Position numbers and translations under genes: made by a program. A stretch of 64,000 nucleotides of DNA from Plantactinospora alkalitolerans (GTDB lineage: Bacteria > Actinomycetota > Actinomycetes > Mycobacteriales > Micromonosporaceae). The stretch covers positions 1-64,000 of the forward strand of contig NZ_JADPUN010000145.1 of assembly GCF_015690345.1 (NCBI RefSeq), written 5' to 3'. Below the pieces are notes generated by a model. That model searched no databases. It was given only the letters and a program-made list of their open reading frames with translations, and was not told the DNA's origin. Shown one piece after another: positions 34,351 to 44,008 of this stretch (positions are counted from its first letter, which is position 1; every line of letters begins with the position of its first letter).

Positions 34351-35478
34351 TCACCGGGTCGAGACGACGAGTTGCTGGGACCGGTGGTCGGACAGGCCAC
34401 CGGTCCCGCCGCCGATCCGGTAGGAGTGCACCCGCACCGCCGGGGAGACGAAGGCCCAGTCCAACTGCCACCAGCGGGGCCAGCCGGAGGTGTCGGACCA
34501 GGTGGCGGGAAAGGGCGACGACGTGGCGTGGTTGGCGCTGCGCAACCCGTCCGGCACCTTGGCCAGGTCACCCATTGCCGGGCTGGTGTTGAAGTCGCCG
34601 GCGACCAGCCGTGGGTTCGGGTTGGCCGTCACGTCCCGGGCCAGCGCCCGCCACTGCGGCTCACGCTGCGCGTGCTGCTCGCGGACGATCCGGTAGAAGT
34701 CGCCGTCCAGCAGGCTGTGGTCCGGCGACAACTGCACCGGCAGATGCAGGTTGTACGTCGACAGCACCCGCCCCCGCCCCAGGTCCAGGTCGGTACGGAG
34801 CACCTTGTACCGCCAGTGCTCGGCCGAACCCGCCAACGCCGGGGGCATGTCCGGCGCCTCCAGCGGAAGCCGCCGCAGGATCGGGAAGCGGGAGAGGGTG
34901 ACCAGTTCGCCGACCACCGCGAGGTGGAAGCCGGGAAACTCGGCCAGCAACTCATCGAGCGCGGACTCGGCCGGGCCCGACGAGTACGCGTACCAGTACT
35001 CCTGTAGGAGGTAGACGTCGGCGTCGGCGGCCCGCAGCAGTTCGTGCATGGCCGCGGTCTGCCCGCCCTCGTCCCAGTACCCGGTGTTCCAGCTGAAGAT
35101 CCGGATCGCGTCCGGAGGCGCGGGCCCGTCCGCGCCGCGCAGCCCGGCGACGTTCACCCCGGACAGCGGCCCACCGAGCAGCAGCGCGGCGGCGGCGAGC
35201 AGCGCCACCGGCCGTCGCGAGCGCCGACAGGGCGCGGCGGCAGTGGCCAGCAGCACCGGGACGACTCCGAACGCCGGCGGTGGCACGGCGTCGACCACGA
35301 GCCAGAACCACCACTGGCCGCTGAGCACCAGGTGCGTCACGGTGAACGCCAGCCAGAGCGCCCCGGCGGCGACGAGGCAGGTGTAGAGCCACCACCGCCA
35401 GCCGCGTCCCCGCGTCGCCGGGGCGGCCCGGGGCCTGATGCCGACCGGTGCACGGGTCTGCGGCGCGGAGAGCGTCAC
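34351..35478 (-). CDS. Membrane-anchored endonuclease/exonuclease/phosphatase-fold protein
   Basis: This 375-residue protein has an N-terminal region with three hydrophobic helices (about 28-125) followed by an extracytoplasmic EEP domain: IRIFSWNTGYWDEG, VYLLQEYWYAYSS (catalytic Glu), NPRLVAGDFNTSP and LSDHRSQQLVV. The fold covers phosphodiesterases, sphingomyelinases and nucleases. The GTG start overlaps the glycosyltransferase stop (GTGA). In this glycan operon it may trim a phosphodiester in a lipid-linked intermediate, which is inference. Confidence 0.8.
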   Translation of the reverse strand: MTLSAPQTRAPVGIRPRAAPATRGRGWRWWLYTCLVAAGALWLAFTVTHLVLSGQWWFWLVVDAVPPPAFGVVPVLLATAAAPCRRSRRPVALLAAAALLLGGPLSGVNVAGLRGADGPAPPDAIRIFSWNTGYWDEGGQTAAMHELLRAADADVYLLQEYWYAYSSGPAESALDELLAEFPGFHLAVVGELVTLSRFPILRRLPLEAPDMPPALAGSAEHWRYKVLRTDLDLGRGRVLSTYNLHLPVQLSPDHSLLDGDFYRIVREQHAQREPQWRALARDVTANPNPRLVAGDFNTSPAMGDLAKVPDGLRSANHATSSPFPATWSDTSGWPRWWQLDWAFVSPAVRVHSYRIGGGTGGLSDHRSQQLVVSTR

Positions 35479-36533
35479 GCCGTCCCCCGCAGCGCGGACC
35501 CCTCGACCGGGAAGGAGGCGTCGTAGAGCTGCCGGAAGGTCCGGGAGACCAGCCACTGCACCGTACCGGTGGCGACCCCGGCCGTGATGGTGACGTTGAC
35601 CAGGAAGTGCAGCACGGCGAAGTAGAGCAGGAACGGTAGGCCGTGCCGGCGGCGGACGAAGCCGTACATGCCGGCGTCGCAGCCGAGCGAGACGGCGAGC
35701 AGCGCGATCGGGACGACCGCCCCCCACGGGCCGAGCAGGGCCGGCACCGCCAGCGCGGGCAGTACGGCGAATGCGGCCAGACTTCCCCAGGCCCGGGCGG
35801 CGGTCTCGAAGCCCTGTCCGAACCGGCGGGCCCGGGCATAGAGCGGAATGCGGAGCCGGCCACGGTGGAACAGCTTGCGGAGCAGGCCGATCAGTCGGTG
35901 GTCGTGGTCGTGCCGGCCGCGTACCCCGGAGGTGAGCACCAGCCGGTAGCGTCGGCTCAGCCGATAGCCGTAGTCGACCTCCTCGGTGTGCCGCAGTGCC
36001 GGGTTGAACGGGCCGATCTCGTCGAACACGTCACGCCGGATCACGCACACGGCCGGGAAGAGGAACGACACGTCACCTTCCGAGCTGATCGACCAGTAGT
36101 GGTACTGCAGGCCACGATATCGGGCCACCGCCGTGTCGTGCAGCAGCGGTTCGGGATCCTCGATGCCACAGACCGCGCCGATCCGGGAGTCGCCCTGGAC
36201 CAGCCGTACCGCGTTGGCGACCGCGTCCGGAGCCAGGACGAGGTCGGAGTCGACGTAGCAGAGGAGTTCGCCCCGGGTGTGCGCGGCGCCGATGTTGCGG
36301 GCCCGGCCGCACCCGCCGTTGACCCCGGTGCTCACCACCGGTACGCCGAGCGCCTCGGCGACCGCGACGGACTGGTCCGTGCTGCAGTCGTCCACCATCA
36401 GGATCTCGATCTCCGGATACGTCTGGTCCAGAATGGACCGCAGGCACAGGTCCAGGGACTCGGCGTAGTTGTAGTTCGGCACGATCACCGAGACGAGTGG
36501 TCGATCGCTGGCCGGGAAGTCCTCCGGGGTCAT
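35475..36533 (-). CDS. Family 2 glycosyltransferase with C-terminal membrane helices
   Basis: This 352-residue protein has a GT-A catalytic domain: VSVIVPNYNYAESLDLCLRS, ILMVDDCSTDQS, the DXD-like CYVDSDLVL and a HTEEVDYGYRL acceptor region. Two or three membrane helices lie at about 245-330. It overlaps neighbours on both sides by 4 nt. It is close in layout to the next glycosyltransferase (VSVIVPNYNYA start, similar tail), suggesting gene duplication. It probably adds a sugar to a polyprenyl-linked carrier at the membrane. Confidence 0.85.
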   Translation of the reverse strand: MTPEDFPASDRPLVSVIVPNYNYAESLDLCLRSILDQTYPEIEILMVDDCSTDQSVAVAEALGVPVVSTGVNGGCGRARNIGAAHTRGELLCYVDSDLVLAPDAVANAVRLVQGDSRIGAVCGIEDPEPLLHDTAVARYRGLQYHYWSISSEGDVSFLFPAVCVIRRDVFDEIGPFNPALRHTEEVDYGYRLSRRYRLVLTSGVRGRHDHDHRLIGLLRKLFHRGRLRIPLYARARRFGQGFETAARAWGSLAAFAVLPALAVPALLGPWGAVVPIALLAVSLGCDAGMYGFVRRRHGLPFLLYFAVLHFLVNVTITAGVATGTVQWLVSRTFRQLYDASFPVEGSALRGTA

Positions 36534-37543
36534 CGGGTAGCCACCTCCGGCCGGTCGTAGAGGCCGCGGAACCGGCGCGAGGCGACCCAGGCGACCGCCC
36601 CGGACAGCGCCGCGACGGCGATCACCAGGTTCAGCAGGAAGTGCATCGCGACGAAGTATCCCAGGAACACCACCCCGCGTTCCCGGCGGACGAACCGGTA
36701 CATCGGCAGATCACCGGCCAGGCAGGCGGCGAAGGCGACCAGCGGTACCGCGAGGTACGCCGGACCGAGCAGGAGCGGAAGGACCACGGTCAGCACGGTC
36801 AGCAGGGCGGCGATGCTCACCCAGGCCCGGGGACCGCTGCTGAGTCCGCCGGGGAACTCGGGCTTGCGGGCGTACATCGGGATGTGCAGCGCGGTCCGGG
36901 TGAACACCTTGCGGACCAGCACCCCGAGGTCGTGGTCGTGGTCGTGCACGCCGCGCACCCGGGGCGACAGCCAGATCTGGTACCGCTGGGCCAACCGCAT
37001 CCCGTAGTCCGCGTTCTCGGTCTCCCGCAGTCGCGGGTTGAACGGCCCGATCTCGGCGAAGACCCGGGCCGGAATCGCGAGCAGCGCGGTGTACAGGGTC
37101 ATGATCCGGCCCTCGTCGGCGATCAGCCAGTAGGACTGCTGGAGGCAGCGGTACTCCTCCAGCAGGCTGTCCCGGACCAGCGGCACCGGATCGTAGTTGC
37201 CGCATATCGCGCCGATCTCCGGATCGGCGCCGAGCAGTTCCACGGCGTTGGCCACCGCGTCCGGTTTCGCCGCCACGTCGGAGTCGACGAAGAACAGGAT
37301 CTCTCCCGTCGCGTTCGCCGCACCGAGGTTGCGGGCCGCCGCCGGTCCCGAGTTCCGCGGGGTACGCAGCACCCGGGCGCCGTACGACCGGGCGACCGCG
37401 ACCGAGTCGTCGGTGCTGCAGTCGTCCACCACGATGATCTCCACGTTCGGATAGGTCTGTTCGCGGAGCGAGTCGAGGCACAGGCCGAGGGCACCGGCGT
37501 AGTTGTAGTTCGGCACGATCACCGAGACGAGTGGTTTGTTCAT
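36530..37543 (-). CDS. Family 2 glycosyltransferase with C-terminal membrane helices
   Basis: This 337-residue protein starts at MNKPLVSVIVPNYNYAGALG. Nucleotide-sugar and metal motifs are VVDDCSTDDS and FFVDSDVAAKPDA. The ETENADYGMRL region corresponds to the catalytic base area. Membrane helices lie at about 235-325. It is a paralogue of the preceding GT2, and its ATG overlaps the UbiA gene stop (ATGA). Confidence 0.85.
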   Translation of the reverse strand: MNKPLVSVIVPNYNYAGALGLCLDSLREQTYPNVEIIVVDDCSTDDSVAVARSYGARVLRTPRNSGPAAARNLGAANATGEILFFVDSDVAAKPDAVANAVELLGADPEIGAICGNYDPVPLVRDSLLEEYRCLQQSYWLIADEGRIMTLYTALLAIPARVFAEIGPFNPRLRETENADYGMRLAQRYQIWLSPRVRGVHDHDHDLGVLVRKVFTRTALHIPMYARKPEFPGGLSSGPRAWVSIAALLTVLTVVLPLLLGPAYLAVPLVAFAACLAGDLPMYRFVRRERGVVFLGYFVAMHFLLNLVIAVAALSGAVAWVASRRFRGLYDRPEVATR

Positions 37544-38640
37544 GGGTCCATCCAGTTCAGCAGGTTCGGGTAGCGGGCACCGATCTCCGCCACGGTCAGG
37601 GTGGTGCCGATCAGGACGGCGCTGGCCACGATCATCCGGTCCCGGAGCAGAGCCCGGATGGGATCGCCGCCGGCCTGCCGGACCAGCACCGTCTGGAGAT
37701 AGCGGAACGCGGCGAGCATGCCGAGCGGTACCACCACGGCCAGGGTGACCGGGCGCCAGGCGCCGAGCGGCGCGTCGGTGTTCAGGTAGAGCAGGAACGT
37801 GGTGCTGGTCAGCGCGGCGTTGAGCCCGAGCAGGTGGTCGGCCAGCAGCAGGTTGTATCCGGCCAGTGCGGGCCGGTGTGCCACCCCGGCGACGGTCAGC
37901 TCGTGTCGCCGCTTGCCGAGGATGAGTACCAGACAGCCGCCGAAGACGGCGGTCAGCAGCAGTCCGGACGGGGCGGCGCCGCTGGCCGCGTACCCCTGGA
38001 GGACCCGCAGCACGAAGCCGGCGGCGACCACGCAGATGTCCAGCAGCGGCAGGTGTTTCCACCACCGGCTGTACGCGACGCTGAGCCCGAGGTAGCCCAG
38101 CAACGGCCACCACGACAGGCCGGTCGGGCCGATGATCACCATTGCCGTCAGCAGCCCGGCCAGCCCGGCCGCGAAGAGTCCGGCCACCGGCACCGTGATC
38201 CGGCCGGCGGCGATCGGGCGGTGCCGCTTGACCGGATGCGTCCGGTCGAGCCGGCGGTCGGCGATGTCGTTGACGACGTAGATCGTCGATGCGGCCACCG
38301 AGAACGCCAGTACGGCCCAGCCGGTCCGCAGCAGCGTCGCCCCGGTCCACTGCGGCACGTCGACCAGTGCCAGCGGTACGGCCAGCAGATTCTTGACCGC
38401 GTGACCGGGCCGGGCCAGCACGATCAGGTCCCGGGCCAGCGCGACGAGGTACCGGGCCGATGCGCGGAGTCGGTGGACCGCGGCGAGGACTCCGGCCGGC
38501 GCCCCGCTCGCGGGTCCGACGGCCCGGTCGACCACGGCCACCACGCCTTCGTCGACCACGGCCACGACGCTCCGGTCGACCGCGTTCTCGACGCCCCGCT
38601 CGACCGTGGCCCCGAAAGCGGCCTCGACGGCGGTCACCAT
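37540..38640 (-). CDS. UbiA-family polyprenyl transferase, DPPR synthase-like
   Basis: This roughly 366-residue polytopic membrane enzyme has the first metal motif VVNDIADRRLDRTHPVKRHRPIAAG and a second, SRWWKHLPLLDI, as in decaprenyl-phosphate 5-phosphoribosyltransferases (the first step to decaprenyl-phospho-arabinose). NDxxD and DRxHPxKRxRPI are the DPPR-type signature. I start at ATG 38640; a GTG at 38709 would overlap the epimerase. Its first 50 residues are Val/Asp/Gly low-complexity, unusual for the family. It likely supplies a polyprenyl-phosphate sugar donor for this locus. Confidence 0.75.
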   Translation of the reverse strand: MVTAVEAAFGATVERGVENAVDRSVVAVVDEGVVAVVDRAVGPASGAPAGVLAAVHRLRASARYLVALARDLIVLARPGHAVKNLLAVPLALVDVPQWTGATLLRTGWAVLAFSVAASTIYVVNDIADRRLDRTHPVKRHRPIAAGRITVPVAGLFAAGLAGLLTAMVIIGPTGLSWWPLLGYLGLSVAYSRWWKHLPLLDICVVAAGFVLRVLQGYAASGAAPSGLLLTAVFGGCLVLILGKRRHELTVAGVAHRPALAGYNLLLADHLLGLNAALTSTTFLLYLNTDAPLGAWRPVTLAVVVPLGMLAAFRYLQTVLVRQAGGDPIRALLRDRMIVASAVLIGTTLTVAEIGARYPNLLNWMDP

Positions 38641-38666
38641 CGACTCCAGGTCACCATCGACTCCAC

Positions 38667-39686
38667 TCAGAAGAAGATCTTGGCGAGGGCCAGAGCGCCC
38701 TGTCGCCACGGGTCACGGCTGGTCCGGCCGCCCCGGGCCGGCCTCGTCCGGTGCCGCTCCGCCCGCCACCACTCGTAGGTGCGCAGAATCGCGTCCTGGT
38801 TGGAGAGCCGTGGGGTGAAACCGAGCCGCTCCCGGGCCTTGTCGACGCTCACGTACGAGTCGTGCCGGAGCTTGTGCAGCAGCCGGCCGTACACCGGGGA
38901 GAGCCGGGCCCGCTCCAGCAGGCCGAGCGCGGCGAGCGCCGGGGCGGCGGGTACGCCGACGACCCGTTTGCCGTGCCCGGCGGCGTCCAGCACCGCCTGG
39001 AAGTCCTCGCGCAGGGTACGGAACCGCTGCGCGGCGAGGTTGTACGTGTCGTCGGCCACCTCGTCCGGCGCGGCCAGTACGGTGACCACCGCGTCCACCA
39101 GGTCGTCGACGGCGAACATCTGGATCCGTACGTCGCCCCGGCCCAGTACGGGAAAGTTCCGGCCCTCCTCGGCCCACTCGAAGAGCATCGCGAACAGCCC
39201 CATCCGGCCCGGCCCGAGGAAGGTCTTCGGCCGCAGGATCGCCACCGGCAGCCCGGTGCCCCGGTGCCGTTCGGCGATCTCCTCGGCGGCCGCCTTGGCC
39301 GCGCTGTACGTGTCGACCGGCTCCCGGGGATGCTCCTCCGGAGTCGGCACCTGCCGGGGCAGCCCGTACACGGCGGTCGACGAGATGTGGACGACCCGGT
39401 CCACCCGGGCCCGGCTCGCCGCGCCGAACACCGCGTCCGTGCCGTCGACCACGATGGACCGGATCTGTGCGGCGGGATAGCTGGGCAACGCCGCCGCGCA
39501 GTGGATCACGACGTTCGCCCCGGCGGTGGCCCGGGTCATCACCTCGGGGTCACGGATGTCGCCGCGCACGGTGACGCCGGGGTCGGCCCGGAGGTCGACG
39601 CCGCGCACCTGGTGCCCGTCGGCGGTCAGTCGCTGGACCAACCGGGAGCCGAGCATGCCGGCGGCGCCGGTGATGGTGATCACCAC
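38667..39686 (-). CDS. NAD-dependent sugar epimerase/dehydratase (extended SDR)
   Basis: This 339-residue extended short-chain dehydrogenase has the Rossmann motif TGAAGMLG at the N-terminus and the catalytic YSAAK (YxxxK) preceded by ISSTAVYG. GTG start. It lies between the aminotransferase (7-nt overlap) and the UbiA-type gene. It may epimerise the polyprenyl-linked or nucleotide-linked sugar, as DprE-type or GalE-type enzymes do; the substrate is not determinable. Confidence 0.82.
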   Translation of the reverse strand: MVITITGAAGMLGSRLVQRLTADGHQVRGVDLRADPGVTVRGDIRDPEVMTRATAGANVVIHCAAALPSYPAAQIRSIVVDGTDAVFGAASRARVDRVVHISSTAVYGLPRQVPTPEEHPREPVDTYSAAKAAAEEIAERHRGTGLPVAILRPKTFLGPGRMGLFAMLFEWAEEGRNFPVLGRGDVRIQMFAVDDLVDAVVTVLAAPDEVADDTYNLAAQRFRTLREDFQAVLDAAGHGKRVVGVPAAPALAALGLLERARLSPVYGRLLHKLRHDSYVSVDKARERLGFTPRLSNQDAILRTYEWWRAERHRTRPARGGRTSRDPWRQGALALAKIFF

Positions 39687-41092
39687 AGGGTGGACCCCAC
39701 CTTCTGGGCGACGAACCGGGTGACGAGGCGACCCAGGCCCTGGTCGAGCACCTCGGCGAGCGCGTCGGTGCCGCGCTGTACGTCGGCGGGGTCGGTGACC
39801 AGCGACGGCCCGATGATCAGTGGGTTGCGGCCGTTGAGGGTGTAGTAGGTGAAGATGTCATGGTCCTGGTAGAGCGCGTTGATCACCGCGCAGGTGACCA
39901 GCTTCGCCTTGAACCTCGGGTCCCTGGCCATCCCGGCGGGAGCCAGCCGGGCCACCAGGTCGAGGATCTTCGGCCCGCCGTCGATCTGTACGCCCCAGAG
40001 CGCACCGGCACCGGCGACCCGCCCCACCGCGTCCGGAAACTCCTTGGCCAGCCGGGCCAGCGCCGGCTCCAGCACCAGCTCCAGTTCACGGGCCCGGGCC
40101 GGGTAGTCGTCCTCCACGACGATGTTGATCGCCTCGATCGCGGTGACGCATTCCTCGCCCATGCCGTAGTACGTGGTGCTGGTGCTCTGCAGGAGCGCGT
40201 CGGTCAGGTTGTCGTACGCCCGCCGGAAAACCTTTTCCCGGGCGACGAATGCAGAGATCGATGACTTTCCGCCGCCGAAGGACTTTGATGTGGTAAGAAC
40301 GTCCGGTACGAGGCCCGGATATCGCATGAAGTAGAACAGGCTGCCGGTCTTACCCCACCCGGTGTAGATCTCGTCGAATATGAGCACGATGTTCTGCCGG
40401 TCGCACAGCTCGCGGACGCCACGGAGGAAATCCTCGTCGCACCACTGAATGGTGGAGGCACTGAACGGCTCGACGATGAGCGCGTACACGTCATCGGCGT
40501 GCGCCGCCACGGCCGCGCGGACGGAATCCAGATCACCATAGGTAAATGTTGCAATGCCCCCGATGGTGGGGAAATCGAACTGTGGCTGCCCGGTCAGGCC
40601 ACCCGAGCCCAGGAGCTTTCCGTGAAATCCGCAGTCCGCCCGGAGGATGGTTCCGCGTCGGCCGCCGTGGTACTTGTAGGCCAGCTTGACGGCGCCCTCG
40701 ACCGCCTCGGCACCCGAGTTGGGCAGGAACGACATCCGCAGGTCGCCCGGGAGCAGTTGCGCCAGGTTGTGCCCGAGCGCCGCGAGATAGGGGGAGAAGT
40801 ACGTCTTGTGCACCTCCATCCGGCGGTCCCGCGCGAACCGCTGCCGAGCGGCCAGGATGCGCGGATGGTTGTGGCCGTGGTTGAGCACCCCCACCCCGCC
40901 GGTGAGGTCGAGGATGCGACGGCCGTCGCGGAGCTGCAGATAGGCACCTTCGGCACGTTCGACCAATTCCCGACCGAAACCGAACGAGGTCATCAGGCTG
41001 ACCTGGCTGGAGTTGACGTACCGGCGATAGAGGTCGTGCACCTCGCGGACGGTGAGCCGCTCGCAATCGGACAGGCTGACCAGATTGGACAT
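39680..41092 (-). CDS. Class-III PLP-dependent aminotransferase
   Basis: This 470-residue aminotransferase shows LDLTGGVGVLNHGHNHPRIL, SFLPNSGAEAVEGAVKLAYK, LIFDEIYTGWGKTG (PLP Asp) and LTTSKSFGGGKSSISAF, where the Lys of the SKSFGGGK block is the likely Schiff-base residue. Class-III enzymes act on omega-amino groups or amino sugar-like ketones. It is the first gene of the leftward glycan operon and may install an amino group on the glycan or its lipid. A small frame-consistent drop in GC third positions occurs at about 40200-40600. Confidence 0.82.
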   Translation of the reverse strand: MSNLVSLSDCERLTVREVHDLYRRYVNSSQVSLMTSFGFGRELVERAEGAYLQLRDGRRILDLTGGVGVLNHGHNHPRILAARQRFARDRRMEVHKTYFSPYLAALGHNLAQLLPGDLRMSFLPNSGAEAVEGAVKLAYKYHGGRRGTILRADCGFHGKLLGSGGLTGQPQFDFPTIGGIATFTYGDLDSVRAAVAAHADDVYALIVEPFSASTIQWCDEDFLRGVRELCDRQNIVLIFDEIYTGWGKTGSLFYFMRYPGLVPDVLTTSKSFGGGKSSISAFVAREKVFRRAYDNLTDALLQSTSTTYYGMGEECVTAIEAINIVVEDDYPARARELELVLEPALARLAKEFPDAVGRVAGAGALWGVQIDGGPKILDLVARLAPAGMARDPRFKAKLVTCAVINALYQDHDIFTYYTLNGRNPLIIGPSLVTDPADVQRGTDALAEVLDQGLGRLVTRFVAQKVGSTLW

Positions 41093-41169
41093 GCCGAGAC
41101 GCTATCCGATTACCGTTGAGTTTTGACTGGACCGGCACTGGACGCGACCTGGATTACGTAAGGCAACGC

Positions 41170-41198
41170 TTGCCAGCCGACAACCCGGTAGATAACTT
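41170..41198 (+). promoter_or_regulatory. Candidate promoter of the rightward glycosyltransferase gene
   Basis: TTGCCA and TAACTT are spaced by 17 bp, in the AT-richer 180-bp gap between the divergent aminotransferase and glycosyltransferase genes. The -10 end is 77 bp before the ATG at 41275. Confidence 0.45.
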
Positions 41199-41274
41199 GG
41201 GTCGCGACACAAACAATCTCCATTGGTCAATGTCCCTAACAGATTCTCCGCGTTCTGGGCTAGAGGTGCTGCAC

Positions 41275-42276
41275 ATGTCGCCGACGGTGTCGGTCATCAT
41301 CCCCGTGCACAACGGCTCCAAGACCCTGCGCGCGTGCCTCGCGGCGGTCTACGCACAGCGACATCCCGTCACCGAGGTGATCGTGGTCGACGACGCCAGC
41401 ACCGACGACACCCGGGAGATCGCCGCCGGCTTTCCGTGCCGGCTGCTGACCTCCGACCGGAACACCGGACCGGCCGCCGCCCGCAACCGGGGCATCCGGG
41501 CCAGCGCCGGTGAGCTGCTGTTCTTCGTCGACTCCGACTGCGCGCCGGAGCCGGACGCGTTGGGCAACGCGCTGGCGATCCTCCGCGAGCACGCCGACGT
41601 CGCCTGCGTACACGGCATCTACGCGGTCCAGCCACTCTTCGACGACGGGCCGGTCGAGGCGTACCGGCTGCTGCACGGGCACCACTGGCGGCTGCGCAAC
41701 ATCGGACGGGTCCGGACCACCCTGTTCGCGGTCTGCGTGATCCGCCGGTCCGTCTTCGCCGAGGTGGGGCTCTTCGACGAGAACCTCCGGGCCTCGGAGG
41801 ACGTCGAGCTCGGCGACCGGATGACCGAGGAGCACGGGATCGTGCTGACCGACACCGTGGTGTGCCGGCACGACGACGACAGCCACCTCGGCCGGCTGCT
41901 CCGCAAGCAGTTCGGGCGCTCGCAACTGCTGATCCCGGTCGCGCTGGCCGAACGCGGGCCGGCCGGGATCCGGGCGAACGGTCCCGTCGGGCTGCTCAGC
42001 GCCGGCCTGGTGCCGCCGGCCGTACCGCTCGGGTTGCTCGATCCCGCGCTGCTGGCCGTACCACTCGGCCTCCTCGTCCTGTTCGTCGTCGCCGACCCGG
42101 GCCTGCTCCGGTTCGTGATCCGCCAGCGCGGCCCCGGCTTCGCGGTGTTCTTCTACGGAGTCCATCTGCTGGTCCAACTCGCCGTGCTCGCCGGTGCCGT
42201 GGCCGGTGGACTGCGTCATCTGGTGGACCGGAACTTCGGCCCGGCCCGGGTCGCCACCGGAAAACCGGGCCGATGA
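41275..42276 (+). CDS. Family 2 glycosyltransferase with C-terminal membrane helices
   Basis: This 333-residue protein has VSVIIPVHNGSKTLRACLAA, VIVVDDASTDDTREIA, FFVDSDCAPEPDA and an ASEDVELGDRM acceptor motif. Two or three helices at the end anchor it. An AGGTG site precedes the ATG. It resembles the GT2 half of the fused glycosyltransferase at 45.7-48.1 kb (same AVYAQ and DDASTD patterns). It overlaps the polysaccharide deacetylase gene by 4 nt. Confidence 0.85.
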   Translation: MSPTVSVIIPVHNGSKTLRACLAAVYAQRHPVTEVIVVDDASTDDTREIAAGFPCRLLTSDRNTGPAAARNRGIRASAGELLFFVDSDCAPEPDALGNALAILREHADVACVHGIYAVQPLFDDGPVEAYRLLHGHHWRLRNIGRVRTTLFAVCVIRRSVFAEVGLFDENLRASEDVELGDRMTEEHGIVLTDTVVCRHDDDSHLGRLLRKQFGRSQLLIPVALAERGPAGIRANGPVGLLSAGLVPPAVPLGLLDPALLAVPLGLLVLFVVADPGLLRFVIRQRGPGFAVFFYGVHLLVQLAVLAGAVAGGLRHLVDRNFGPARVATGKPGR

Positions 42277-42971
42277 GCGGACACCGGGTCCGGGTCGGGT
42301 ACGCCCAGACACTGCACTACCTGCTGTTCGGCGTCCGCGCGGTGCAGTTCCGGTGCTCCCGACCGGCCCTCGGCGGTCGGCACTGGCCGGTGTTCGGGGT
42401 GCCGGGGCAGAGCGTGGCGTTGACCATCGACGACGGCCCGCATCCCGAGTGGACGCCCCGGATGCTGGACCTGCTCGCCCGGCATCGGATCCGGGCCACG
42501 TTCTTCCTCGTCGGAGCCCGGGTACGGGAACGCCCCGACCTGGCCCGACGCATCCTGGCGGCCGGACATGTCCTCGGCAACCACTCGATGTCCCATCCAC
42601 AGCCGTTCGCGGCCCTGCCGGCACCCTCGGTACGCACCGAGATCGCCGCCACCCAGCGGGAGATCGAGGACGCGACCGGGGTGGAGCCACGGCTGTTTCG
42701 GGCCCCGGGCGGGAACTGGTCGCGGGACGTCCTGCGGGCGACGGCCGAGTCCGGCCTGCTGCCGGTGGACTGGACGGTCAATCCGAGCGACTGGCGAAGT
42801 CCCGGCGTCGACCGGATCACCCGGTCGTTGTGCCGGGGCCGGGCCGGCCACGTCCTGCTCTGTCACGACGGCGGCGGCGACCGGTCGCAGACCGTCGCGG
42901 CCCTGGAGACGGCCCTGCCGCGGCTGCTCGACCGGGGACTGCGGTTCGTCATCCCCGGCGGCGGCCGGTAG
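42273..42971 (+). CDS. NodB-type polysaccharide deacetylase
   Basis: This 232-residue carbohydrate esterase family 4 domain has motif 1 LTIDDGPHPEWT (catalytic Asp and metal Asp), motif 2 NHSMSHP (metal His pair), motif 3 FRAPGGNWS, motif 4 WTVNPSDW and motif 5 LLCHDGGGDRSQTV. No signal peptide is obvious, but an N-terminal stretch (LHYLLFGVRAVQF) may associate with the membrane. It probably removes N-acetyl groups from the glycan made by this locus. Confidence 0.88.
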   Translation: MSGHRVRVGYAQTLHYLLFGVRAVQFRCSRPALGGRHWPVFGVPGQSVALTIDDGPHPEWTPRMLDLLARHRIRATFFLVGARVRERPDLARRILAAGHVLGNHSMSHPQPFAALPAPSVRTEIAATQREIEDATGVEPRLFRAPGGNWSRDVLRATAESGLLPVDWTVNPSDWRSPGVDRITRSLCRGRAGHVLLCHDGGGDRSQTVAALETALPRLLDRGLRFVIPGGGR

Positions 42972-43080
42972 GTGACGCCCATGCGGATCCGCCTCGTCCC
43001 GTCGTGGCCGCCACGTCGACGAGGCACCGACAAGTGCGAAACCGGGCAGCGCGGCCCGACGGTCTGGGGGGAGTACAGCC

Positions 43081-43887
43081 ATGCCAGAGGATGACCTGTC
43101 GATTCTGCTGCTGGGTCCGATCAGGGCCGCCCGGGGTGGTACAGCGCTCTACCTGGCCACCCCACGCCAGCGCGAGGTGCTGGCGGTGCTGGCACTGCGC
43201 AGCGGCATGGTGCTGTCGGTACCGCAGATCGTGGACGCGATCTGGAGCGAACGCCGACCGGACTCGGTGGAGAACATGGTGCACACCTACATCGGCCGGC
43301 TGCGCCGGGTGCTGGAACCTCCCGGGCGACCGCCGGCGCTGGCCCGGGTGCTCCGCTCCACCCGTCCCGGGTACACCCTGGACCTGCCGGCCGAGGCGGT
43401 CGACATCACGCTCTTCGAGCGGGACGTCAAGGTGGCCCGGGCGGCCCGTACCCAGGGCGACCTGTCCCGGGCGCTCTGCTACTTCCAGCAGGGGTTGGCC
43501 CGCTGGTCCGGGCTGGCCCTGCAGGAGGCCGCCGGCCCGTTGGCGGAGGCGGAACGGATCCGGCTCACCGAGCTGCGCCAGGACGCGGTGGAGGAGAGCA
43601 CCGGAGTACGGCTGCTGCTCGGCGACGTCGAGAACCTCGTCTCCGAGCTGCGGTGCATGCTGGCCGAGCAGCCGATGCGGGAGCGGCTCTGGGAGCTGCT
43701 GCTGGTCGTACTCGGCCAGACCTCGCGCCGGGCGGAGGCGCTGACCGCGTTCGAGGACGCCCGGGTCACCCTGGCGGACCGGCTCGGTGTCGAGCCCGGC
43801 CACCGGCTGCAGGACCTGCATCGCCGGCTGTTGCGCAGCGAGCCGGTCAGCGTACGGCCGTGGTGGGAGCGCCGGGTCCCGGTCTGA
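43081..43887 (+). CDS. SARP-type transcriptional regulator (winged helix plus BTAD)
   Basis: This 268-residue regulator has an OmpR-like DNA-binding domain (about 5-100: LLLGPIRAARGG, LALRSGMVLSVPQIVDAIW, VHTYIGRLRRVLEP, GYTLDLP) followed by the bacterial transcriptional activator domain (about 108-255). GGGGGGAG lies before the ATG. SARPs activate antibiotic and secondary-metabolite operons at direct heptamer repeats. Its likely target here is the glycan locus, but the phosphonate cluster 11 kb away is possible. Confidence 0.85.
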   Translation: MPEDDLSILLLGPIRAARGGTALYLATPRQREVLAVLALRSGMVLSVPQIVDAIWSERRPDSVENMVHTYIGRLRRVLEPPGRPPALARVLRSTRPGYTLDLPAEAVDITLFERDVKVARAARTQGDLSRALCYFQQGLARWSGLALQEAAGPLAEAERIRLTELRQDAVEESTGVRLLLGDVENLVSELRCMLAEQPMRERLWELLLVVLGQTSRRAEALTAFEDARVTLADRLGVEPGHRLQDLHRRLLRSEPVSVRPWWERRVPV

Positions 43888-44008
43888 GGCGTTCCCGCCG
43901 GTCCCGGCCGCCGCCCGGCCTCGTCGACATCCGGGCGGTCCGGGGGCGGTCTGCCGACGAGGGCGCCGGCCGCGCCGTTCGGGGTTCCGGAGTGTCAGGG
44001 CCGGATGG
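43888..44008. other. Convergent intergenic region
   Basis: A GC-rich 121-bp gap between convergent genes. CCTCGTCG (about 43919) and CGACGAGG (about 43954) are inverted and could form a weak terminator stem. Nothing else is seen. Confidence 0.3.
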